A stretch of 64,000 nt of DNA from Cubamyces lactineus. Its lineage: Eukaryota > Basidiomycota > Agaricomycetes > Polyporales > Polyporaceae. Shown here piece after piece: positions 55,284-64,000 of the stretch. Each line of letters begins with the position of its first letter. The stretch's first letter is position 1. The notes below the pieces were generated by a model. The model worked only from the letters and a program-made list of their open reading frames with translations, was not told the origin of the DNA and did not search any database. The stretch covers positions 124,001 to 188,000 of the forward strand of contig JACDTU010000011.1 in the NCBI GenBank assembly GCA_022376465.1, in the 5' to 3' direction. Both the position numbers and the translations under genes were made by a program.

Positions 55284-55931
55284 CTACTCGACGTTGATTT
55301 GCACGCTACCAGTATCCTCCGCCTTCGGAACCGTCACGGTGAGTACTCCATCCGAGAGTTTCGCAGTGACTTTGCTGCTGTCCACGGGTGTGGGCAGCAC
55401 GACTGTGCGAGTGAAGCTCGCCGTTCCGGAGAACAACCGCTCCGTCGAGAGGGCAGTCGACTCGGGCTGCTTCGTTGTCAGTGCCTGTGTGCCTGTTCGC
55501 AATAGATGGATCAGCGGGCCTGCTCGGTCAAGATTGAGGCGGTGGATCTGCGTACCTTCTGAAGCACCGCTAGTTGTGCCTGATGATCCAGCTGCCGACG
55601 ACGATGCGTCGGCCGCCTGCGCCTGCTGGGGCTCGCCCGAGCGGCTGAAGACCTTGCCCTCGATCGTCAGCGTCCTGCCGCCATCGCCGATGCGGACGTT
55701 CACGTTCTCCTTCTTCACGCCGGGCAGCTCGGCCTCGACGACATACTTGTCGCCTTGTTCGGAGACGTCGACCGCGGGGCGGAGCATCGATGGTGAGTTG
55801 AAGAAGGGATCGTCGAAGAACTCGCGTGGTGGGAAGCGTCCGCCCATGTATGAAGGCGAGCGTCCGAACGGCTCTTCGAGCATGCGGAAGAGCGGACGAA
55901 GTTCACGGAAGAAGTGCCGTGCGAGCGACAT
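55284..55931 (-). CDS. Small heat-shock protein, Hsp20/alpha-crystallin
   Basis: ATP-independent holdase chaperone. Open frame 55931..55284, 215 aa; a 63 nt GT-AG segment at 55555..55493 (gtacgc...gaacag) sits inside it and is a multiple of three. Spliced it gives 194 aa, which fits the family better. N-terminus MSLARHFFRELRPLFRMLEE, then alpha-crystallin domain: RPAVDVSEQGDKYVVEAELP, GVKKENVNV, LTIEGKVFSR, then FTRTVVLPTPVDSSKVTAKL, SDGVLTVTVPKAE. An Ala/Ser-rich insert sits in the loop where the intron lies. The strict start at 55931 is the only Met with the expected N-terminus. Confidence 0.92.
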   Translation of the reverse strand: MSLARHFFRELRPLFRMLEEPFGRSPSYMGGRFPPREFFDDPFFNSPSMLRPAVDVSEQGDKYVVEAELPGVKKENVNVRIGDGGRTLTIEGKVFSRSGEPQQAQAADASSSAAGSSGTTSGASEGTQIHRLNLDRAGPLIHLLRTGTQALTTKQPESTALSTERLFSGTASFTRTVVLPTPVDSSKVTAKLSDGVLTVTVPKAEDTGSVQINVE

Positions 55932-56455
55932 GATGTTATGGGATGAGTCGCGAGAGAGGAGAGATAATGTGGTGGTTAGTGGGTTATTGGTTGGCTGTCC
56001 GAGTCGTGAGTCGTTGCGTTGTTTAGTTGAGGAATTGTAGGCCCACTCCGTAGGGTTTTATACGAGCTGCGCGAGGTCGTAGCGAATAATCTGGAAATGG
56101 CCCATTTCTTCAGGGGTGCTCTCGCGCTTTCGCCTGAACTCATCCGTTGTGTCATGCGAAAAGATCCAGACAGAGCCAGAGCTGTCGAACGCAGTGGAAG
56201 CGCCCGCCACGTGCTGTGCACACCACTGTACACTTGACAAAAGTGGTAAGTACAGATACCAGAAACCGCTGCGACTCCCAGAAAATTGTTTGCCCCCCTT
56301 CCATGGAAGGTCAGCTCGCACGATGGTCGAGTAAGTTATGTGAGAAGTCCTACACTAATATTACAGGCACAGATACATAAGTAGCAGACAGCTGGACCGT
56401 CTCGGAATGTCATCGTATCACGGCGGCGGTAGTCGGAATAGCGTACTGTCCATAA
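55932..56455. other. Intergenic
   Basis: About 520 bp between two minus-strand genes: the Hsp20 promoter and the 3' flank of SGF29. I did not recognise a clear heat-shock element by eye. Confidence 0.4.
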
Positions 56456-57842
56456 TCAGTCTCTGCCAGGCCACTCGACTACCCAATGAGCGGAGACCAT
56501 GTGCTCCTGATCATCGTCATCCTCGAACTTGAGCTTGTACATAGGAACGGGGGACTGCTTGGTCGCGCCGGCGCCCTGCGAGATACCATCAATTTTCCTG
56601 TCACATGCAGCCGCGAGATTGCCTTACACGTCCAGATGGGTTGAGGTCTCTTGGACTTGCGATGACTTCTGCCCGATAGAAACAACTGGTGTCCGGGTAT
56701 AGGGCCATGACGGTGGAACCAGCGGCGAACTCCGGATACGCGCTGAGATGGGCAGCGCTGTCCGAAGGCGCGGTCGGATCTGGAAGAGGGATGATTGCGC
56801 GCAAAGTGGTATTGTAACGCCTGCGAAGATGTCAAAAACCCAATGAAAGCGCTACATGTGAGAATTACTAACTGTCCCGGTTGGCCATCCTCCTGCGGTT
56901 CCGGATCCTGGACTTCATACCTAGGAAGCATACAGTTAGCTACATGCCATACCGCATCTGTGCAGTGCTCACGTACCGATTCTTATCCTGATTGATACAC
57001 TTGGTAACAACGGCGAGGATCCATTCCTCGTCCTTGCCGCCTGTCGCACCGTCGGCCTTGTTTGTATTCGGAGGCGGATGGAAGGCAACTTTGCGACCTT
57101 CCTGTAGAGGAAGCTGCTTCGCCAACGCTTCTCGTCGAGCTTTGGGCTCGCGTGAGAAGGGTATTGTGGGCTGCGGACCGACGGAGCCCCTCGGCGGAAC
57201 AGTTATAGACATCGACCGCGTAGGTGCTGCGCTCGTAGTCGGCGTTGCCGCAGGAGGAATGGAAGGCGAAGGACCTCGAGGCCGCTTATTACGCTTTTCT
57301 GTGGCTAATAGGTCAATACATGGATATTGCATGAGTGGCAAGAAGGTCAGACCTGGCGCTATCGCTTCCGACGCCTTTCGCAGGGCAATGAGAACCGATA
57401 GGCGTTCAAGCACATCATCAACAGCTCTGTGTCATAGTAAGATACGACTCGAGATGCAAGAGTGATGTGACCTACTCTGCATCCTTTTCCGCAGTTGATT
57501 TAACCTCGGAAAGGCCTGCATGCAATTTCTTGTATAAGGATCTGACCCCGTCGAAGCCTTCTGAAGGGAGTGTGTCATCCGTAGGCCACTGCGAGAGCAA
57601 CCGATGAACACGGCCGACTGTGTCATCGCGCTCGTGCTCAGAAAGCATTGACGACAGCTTGTTCAATTGGGCGGCGGCCTGCGACCAGCACTCGACCTCT
57701 GCAACGTCGCATCGTCAGCATTTCGCATCGTATGTTACAAGCGCATGACACCACCCCGGTAGAGGCCGGTGAGCGGACGCTAGGGAGAATAGCCACCTTC
57801 GGATGACGCAGGCCGCTTGGAGACGCCACGCCTACTCGCCAT
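56456..57842 (-). CDS. SGF29: SAGA-associated factor 29 (tandem Tudor)
   Basis: SAGA-complex subunit that reads H3K4 methylation through a tandem Tudor domain. Multi-exon; starts at ATG 57842 (MASRRGVSKRPASSE), next exon 57698..57476, third from 57426; ends TGA at 56458-56456. N-terminal helical part: EVECWSQAAAQLNKLSS, DTVGRVHRLLSQWPTDD, VDDVLERLSVLIALRKASEA. Then a Pro/Ser linker. Tandem Tudor: LQEGRKVAFHPP, EEWILAVVTKCINQDKNRYE, VQDPEPQEDGQPGQ, then YPEFAAGSTVMALYPDTSCF, YRAEVIAS, and the end YKLKFEDDDDQEHMVSAHWV then VEWPGRD. The aromatic pocket and DxxxF-type residues are visible. The frame is open further upstream (to ATG 58004), so a longer N-terminus is possible. Confidence 0.9.
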
Positions 57843-58587
57843 GTCTGTCCTCGACAGAATTGTGCGTGGAGGTTTGGGAGAGGGAGCACGAGAGACAATG
57901 TATGCCTGTCGCGGTGAAGCACGATTGTGGTATTCCATCCGACACGCCGGGTCCGCGACTACCAACTCTCGCAAGTCCGCGATCCTGTTTCGGATCTCGA
58001 TCAACCGGCGGTGACTGCCGACACGTGACTATGTATACAACGTTTTGGCGCCCGTTCGCCCGCAGTCGTGCTCTCACCTGAAGTCATTCGATGAAAGTGT
58101 CGACGCAAGACATGACGGGGGTTAGCCCGTGTTCAACGCAAGAAATGCCGATGGAAAGTCGAGAAAATACTTGCCTTTTTCTTCAGTAGAGAGAAGTCGA
58201 CGAAAAGTCTTCAAGAAGGTAGCCGTATGGAGCTTTTTCTGCCACTTTTCTATGCCTTTTCTACCCTTTCTTTCAGAAAAGGCTTGACGAAGGCATTCTC
58301 TTGCCTCCAATGTCATACGACTTTCTCAAAAGCACAGTCCCCCGTAGTGAGATGAAGTCGTCGCATTAGTTCGAGCACGAGCGCAAAGAATACACGATTC
58401 CTTATGAACTATGGAAGTATACACTCTAAGCCTTTCTTACGAGTGTTGTTGTACATTGATGGCGCGCGCATAACATCTACGCCTGGGTACCTACTACAAC
58501 TATCTACGTAAACTGCATCAGGGGCAACAAGTGGTGCGCTAGATGGCAACTCTGGAGCTAGAACGAGCTGTACATTATCAAAGCATT
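57843..58587. other. Intergenic between SGF29 and translin
   Basis: About 745 bp. SGF29 could extend up to about 58004; otherwise no gene was recognised. Confidence 0.4.
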
Positions 58588-59585
58588 TCACAACGGTTTT
58601 GTGGATGGTGCGAGCTTTCGGAGAGATACGTCATAAACGACTACAACAAATTAGCATGAGAGTCAGTGATGCTGGACAAGGAATCCTACCTTCTTCGATC
58701 TTCTTTATATCATACTTCAAGCTGTCGTACCGGCGCCGGAGGAGGTCGTTCTTGAGGTTGAGCTGAGAGGAGGTCAACAATACTGCCAACTCTCTGAAGG
58801 CCATTCGTAGTTTTACCATTGAGAAGCCCGCGAAGACGTCCTTGACGAATAGAGAGATTTTTATCGGCTGCTCAAAGTCTCCTAATGTCACCGCGTTCAC
58901 CGCTAGCCGCGACTACGTTGCTTCAGCTGGCTTGAGCCGCCAGGTATGCGCATGCCGACTCACCAATTCGTTTACGAGATTGATGACCCCATGGAGATAG
59001 TCCTCCACGGATAACGCGAATCTGTCTTGCCACGCTGGATTGACTTAAACGCGCGTGAGCAAGGGAGTGAAGCCAAGGTCGCGCTGAACCAGATGATACA
59101 TACTGCCGAGAATATCTGCCACCTGTTCCAGGGATAGAAGGCCTCCACTATGCAAATACTCCACTAGTGTAGTAGAGAACACTGCAGAGCGCAGAGAGTT
59201 GGACCACATGTCTTTCCACTTCCAAAACTGGTTCGGAGGGATGATTTCCGCCAAAGCAGCAGCTGTCTCACGACAACTCGCTAGTATAGGGCGTGCAGTG
59301 TTCAGCAAAGCGGGCACTTGGGGATAGCGTGAGTATAATCGGGCGAGCTATAATGTCTGAAACTTCACTCTGATCGGAGCGAGTTGAATGTATCCTGTTC
59401 AAGACCCCGGAGAGAGACCTCGCTTTTTTGTCAAATTCAGTCACTTGGTCCTTGATTTTCTGGTTCCGAAGTCGTGAGCTCGTCGCACGACTCCGAGACC
59501 CTTACTTGTGGTTCTTCCGCACCTCCCTAATCTCTACATCGGCATCGAGCATGGTGTTGATTTTCTCTAGGGTTTGTGCGTCCAT
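58588..59585 (-). CDS. TSN: Translin (C3PO RNA-binding subunit)
   Basis: Single-strand RNA/DNA-binding protein; with Trax forms C3PO, which trims tRNA 5' leaders in Neurospora and siRNA strands in animals. Multi-exon: start ATG 59585 (MDAQTLEKINTMLDADVEIR), then KIKDQVTEFDKKARSLSGVL with NRIHSTRSD, then VPALLNTARPILASCRETAA with LAEIIPPNQFWKWKDMW, TLVEYLHSGGLLSLEQVADI, AVTLGDFEQPIKISLFVKDV with FAGFSM, NLKNDLLRRRYDSLKYDIKK. The stop lies at 58590-58588 after STKPL. The all-helical layout and the motif set are those of translin rather than TRAX (no acidic catalytic set seen). No TRAX gene is in the window. Divergent from SEN1 with 257 bp between starts. Confidence 0.92.
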
Positions 59586-59842
59586 GGTGAGATGTAGAAG
59601 TACCGCAGCACGGTGATATGAGCGCCTACGAACCTAGACGTGAAGTCATGGCTCGCGATTACTAAGCGGGAGCAAACGATAGTAAATAACGCGCTTTGAG
59701 GAACGCGTTCGTGGTCGGGCTCTCGCAGTGGCTGACTGGCTCCTCCTGGCATTCTACCGTCCTATACCGCTATTTCTCGTGTCCTGCTCAACCTTGTTGT
59801 TGCTCCTATAATAGCTGGGAACGGCTCTATCAGAGCACTCCC

Positions 59843-62800
59843 ATGGCCCCGCAGCCGCGGAACCACGATGAGGTGAAGAAGAAACTCGCTGAATTGCGGG
59901 ATGCACCTCAGACCCTTGTCGGAGACGAAGATCTGCGGCTCACATCGACATATCTGCTTGGATCTTTGAAGAAACCTGAAAACTGCGCGGAGCCACCTCT
60001 TGTTCACGATCACTGGTTTTGTTCCCAAGCGCATGAGGTCACAAGAGAGGCAGCCACTTTCCTCATACGTTTGCATGCGTACAATAGCAGCTCGGTCGAT
60101 ATTTGGCGGTCGCAGCTCAAGCGCGTCATTACTCGCTGCTGTTACTGCGTCAGAGGGCTTCATGAGGCGGAGATAATGTCCAGGCATACGTACGTTCGTC
60201 TCGACTCGGGACCGACTATCCAGTTGACCATTTGGCTTCAGGTACTTCGGAGCCTTTGGGGAACCCGTCCTCAAGAATTTCTACGACAACTTCCACAAAT
60301 TCCTCACTGATGTGGCTGTCGCGGCTCTAGCGGAGAAGGGCTTTACACCTAACATGAATGGCGACCAGGGGCGGACGCTGGCTGACGCTCCTGCTGCTGT
60401 TACCTTCCTCATCTTGACCTACCTCCATATGCTCCAAGATTCTCGGATCGTCACACTATTGCATCTATTCTGCCCTCGGGACTTAGTGAGGACTTGGCCT
60501 ACAGATATCCCTCCCCCGGTCTTGCTTGCTTTGGTGTTCGGCGAGGTGTCCGAACTACGATCATGGGCGCAAAAACAGACCACAATCTGCGAGGTCGCAC
60601 CGATCCCGATGGAGAACTTCCTTCCTGCGCACTCGATGGTCTTGAAAGCAGCCACAGAGTGCATTGCGTCTTCTAGTTCCATGGGTGAATCCTTGGGTCC
60701 GGAGTACAAGTTCACTTTTGTCACCGACGTTCCTTCCCTTTGGTCAAGTTATACGACCCTGCTCCGTTTCATACCTATCGAGTTGTTCCGGTCAAGCAAG
60801 TCGTTCGATCTGGATGTCCGTCACATCGTGATTGGCCATCTGCATGACACCGGAAACCGTCAGCTACTTTCTCCTTTTTCAACTTCAGTATGCTGACGTA
60901 TTACGTGCTGCTTTAACCCGTACGTGCTCTATACCGTATGCCGACAATAGATTTCATCGACGTCTTGAAATGCTTCGTGATTGTGTTGAGGCGTATGGGT
61001 CCAGATGTCTGGCAAGGCGAAGGCCCCGAATGGGCGCACGTTGTTTTCAACTCGATCAAAGACAACACACGATTTTCCGATGTCTTGTGCAACCTGCCCG
61101 CACCCGTTCCGAAAGACGACTGGCAGCTCAAGTGGATAGAAGTCTACGCCAATACCGTCGCTAAGCTTCCGGTTTTCAAGGACATCCTGCCATCCGTACT
61201 CCAATTCCTATGCGAAGAGCTGCAACATGATCGCTTCAAGGCGGTTCGGCCTACAGCCATGAGCATCGCCTCAAGAGTAGGTGGTCTGGCATTAACCCGC
61301 GAGTCGTACTCATGGAGGTCGCATAGCTCCTTCTCGCTATTCTTTCCTCTCAAGGCAAGGATGGAACTTCAAAGCAAGCTCTAGCGCTCGATCTGTTGAC
61401 GGTCCACTCCGCTGCCTTCGTCAATGTCGCGTTTGGTCGATCGTATTCCGAAGAAACGTGGGCGGACGCAAGGAGGCAGGTCAGACGGCTGTTGAAGCAA
61501 GCGCTTCTGACGGACATTCGCAACCTGGGGGCCACTGTCACCTCCCTGTGCTTGAGTAATCCAAACGCGTCCCCCTCAGCACGCTCTCTCATCCACGAGC
61601 AAATATGGAAGGACGCTTACGAGGGCGTCACGGGTGACGATTCGGACGCGATCGCGTTACTGCTCGCCGTCCTTTCGCAGATATCGCATATGGACGACCT
61701 AAAGCCCGTCGCGTTCGAAGAGACCTTCAAGAAGTCAGACTTCCCAAGTGTATGCCAGTCATCGCTGGTGGCCGTCAACAGCGCCCTTGCTACCCTTAGG
61801 AATGGCTTCAGGGACGTTGTCAGTCGATATACAGATCTCAGCCTCGGGTATGCTGCCGTGGAACTCCTCGGCCGAGAAGATACCGTCAAGCACGTCACCT
61901 CCCTGATGTTTTCTCCTGTTGAGGCACTCCAAGAAGCTGCGCAGGGTTTGGTCGCGCTTGCATACGATGTCGATGGCCGTCTCGAATGCTTCCGTGCGCT
62001 GCTAGAACACTTTCCCGATGCCGCATTCAGCGGAATCATAGACGTCCTCGCTGCATATAACACGTTCGCGAAGGCGGTTCCAGAGGCCTGTTCTCTATCC
62101 CAGGCGCTTGCACGTTGCTTGACGGATGTCATAGATGCGCTTTGCACCTCCACCGCCTCCGGTCTTCTCTTAGACTCCTCGTACCTCGCTTCGGCTGGCA
62201 AGACTCTAGAAGAGAAGATTCCGATCTGGTGGCGGTCCATGACCGAGGCGCTCTGTGTGATCTTCGCGTACACACCACGTTGGGCAAGATTCTTCGAGAA
62301 CGAGGAGATGGTGATTTGGATGCGTGACGCGCTGATCTTTGGAAGGGACCTCCTTGCGCAATGGAGGACCTTGGAGTCGAGCGCCGCTGCTCGTTCTCAG
62401 AAGGGCGGAGGCCCTGGCGACAAGCTCACAAGCGTAGGGAAGAAGATGGCCGATGACCTGCAGCGAGTCCTATTCGAACTCACGAAATGGCTGCGGCTAA
62501 CGGACGAGGAGCTGCTGCACCAGTCGTTTGCTTTGCTCGAGTCTCTGCTTGAATGCTTCCACAAGACCGACATACGCCCCAACCCGGAGACGTTCCAGAG
62601 GATCCAGCGACACATCGAAGATGCACGCAAAAACGACCCGAACCGCATGAAGTCTCGTCTGGACTCGACACGTGTGCTACGTCTCGAAGAGATAGTTGGC
62701 GCCTTCGATGAGGAAGACGAGATTCAAATCATTGAGCATATCAAGCCGCCCAAGCCTCCCAAGCCCGCGAAGGAAGAGCCGAAGAAAGAGGCTAGGCATA

Positions 62801-64000
62801 TCCTGAAGACCAGCACGTCGAGAGAAACGAAGTCGAAGGAGGCCGATCGCAGGGGCAAGTCAAGTATCTCGAGCTACTTCTCGGTAAAGGATCAGAAGAA
62901 ACTTGACGCGGAGTCGTCCCTACCTAAGTCGTTCCGTCCTTCTGGTCCCTCCATATCCGCTCGCCCTCCCGCGCCTGCTGGTCCTTCCAAGGTCACCAAA
63001 CCGCTCCTCAAGGATGAAGGCGCGAAAGCGAAGGCTGCAGCGTCCCGTGAAGAGACGTCGAGTAGCAGCGAAAACGAGGAGAGCGACGATGAAGACGAGG
63101 GCGGTGGGAAGGGTTTGGCAGCCTTAGCTAAACTACAACGAACACCTGCTATCAAGAAGCCTGTCGAGCGTCGCCAGGTCAAGATGCTCGATATGCCTAC
63201 TGATGGCAGGAGCGTCAAATTCGACCGGCTACAGAAGCGCGATGATGCACGGCGAACCCACATGCGTCTCAAGCCCGATGTCTCCGAGCTCCATCGAACG
63301 TTACTCTCGTGGAATTATGACCACCAAGGGCCCGAACCGCCATGGGACAGGCCGAAGCTTCTTCCCGTCCCGGAACGCTTCAGAGACTACGCGCACTTTC
63401 GCAGTGTCTTCGAACCGATGCTTTTCCTCGAATGCTGGAACCAGCTGGCGGAATCGAAGGAGTCGCCGCAGGAGTCGTACGATTGTCGGATCACGAATCG
63501 CCAATACACGGACCAGTATATCGACGTGGACATCTCTGTCGAAGGGAGCGTGCAAAAGGATTGGAACCTGTCAGAGACCGACATCGTGCTCTTCACTAAT
63601 CTTTCGTCGAAACGCCGGGTTCTTGGGAAAGCGCAGAGTTATCGCTCGTCGTTCATGGGAATCCAAGCCACGATACGGTTCCTCGTCCAAGGGGGTGACC
63701 CCGGCCTCCAAGTGGGTTCAATATGGTCCCTGAGCAAGGTTCTAAGGTAGGTTCCCCACTTTCTTGCCATGAATCAAGTTATAACCTCAGTGGATCCTAG
63801 TCTATCTACGCTCATCCGCGAGTACGCCGCTCTTATGGCGCTTCCATACTACGACTTGTTGGATAGCGTGCTTCACACGCAACTACCGAAGCCCGCGAGA
63901 GTTGACGCAGGTGAAGTACGGAGAGTCATGGATGCCTACAAGGTCAACGAGCCTCAGGCAAACGCCATCCTCAAATCACTGGCTACAGAAGGTTTCGCCT
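59843..64000 (+). CDS. SEN1: SEN1-type RNA/DNA helicase, N-terminal part, truncated by window edge
   Basis: Superfamily 1B helicase that terminates non-coding transcription and resolves R-loops; only the N-terminal region is present. Exons 59843..60189, 60242..60858, 60951..61276, 61360..63746, 63801..>64000; phases all agree. The SEN1_N domain starts PPLVHDHWFCSQAHEVTREA with TFLIRLHAYN, then RCCYCVRGLHEAE, YFGAFGEPVLKNFYDNFHKF and so on through DTGNHFIDVLKCF. A low-complexity charged linker (DEEDEIQIIEHIKPPKPPK, SSSENEESDDEDEGGG) follows at about 63.0 kb. The pre-helicase block SYRSSFMGIQATIRF and the terminal YKVNEPQANAILKSL lead to the Q motif. Walker A and the rest lie beyond 64000. Confidence 0.93.

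Noticed and set aside
55294..56040. 248 aa plus-strand frame opposite Hsp20
   Set aside because: Antisense shadow of the alpha-crystallin gene.

Overview
The window is nuclear DNA of a filamentous basidiomycete, most likely an Agaricomycete. This is inferred from dense genes on both strands, many 50-65 nt GT-AG introns, and a typical gene repertoire: HET-domain protein, tandem GH71 alpha-1,3-glucanases, DUF6534-type membrane protein, Ty1/copia element and a GCM-domain transposon. I cannot name a species. Exon joins were read by eye from splice signals, reading phase and family motifs.

Layout. 1-11 kb: a Zn2Cys6 transcription factor (cut by the left edge), dihydroxyacid dehydratase ILV3, a HET-domain protein and a Ser-rich orphan. 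11.15-26.35 kb: an accessory block. It holds a multi-exon gene predicted to fuse a GCM zinc domain, a MULE-type DDE transposase and a C19-like cysteine peptidase. A repeat-rich spacer (TGCGAA-type arrays) and a PHD-finger gene follow. The PHD gene is split by a 6.3 kb Ty1/copia retrotransposon with matching 532 bp LTRs and a 5 bp target duplication. The block is flanked by inverted arrays of a CTTTGCG motif, so it may be one large mobile element.

27.4-38.3 kb: housekeeping genes. These are V-ATPase c' (VMA11), a ZCCHC10-like zinc-knuckle/RS protein, an RTT106-like histone chaperone, an undescribed Pol-beta-type nucleotidyltransferase-like protein, an alpha/beta hydrolase, V-ATPase subunit d (VMA6) and a Sec14-like lipid-transfer protein. 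40-46 kb: two tandem GH71 glucanases with the same intron layout; the second has a frame break in its Pro/Thr/Ala tail. 46.5-64 kb: a DUF6534-type membrane protein, mitochondrial uL6m, an ARC1/EMAPII tRNA-binding cofactor, a 2OG-Fe(II) oxygenase, a Dpb3/NF-YC-like histone-fold protein, an Hsp20, SAGA subunit SGF29, translin and the N-terminal part of the helicase SEN1 (cut by the right edge before its helicase motifs).

Most genes are independent housekeeping units. Several pairs are divergent across short shared promoters: uL6m/ARC1 (173 bp), translin/SEN1 (257 bp) and hydrolase/VMA6 (287 bp). The standout region is 11-26 kb, where transposase, predicted protease, PHD gene and nested retroelement sit together.
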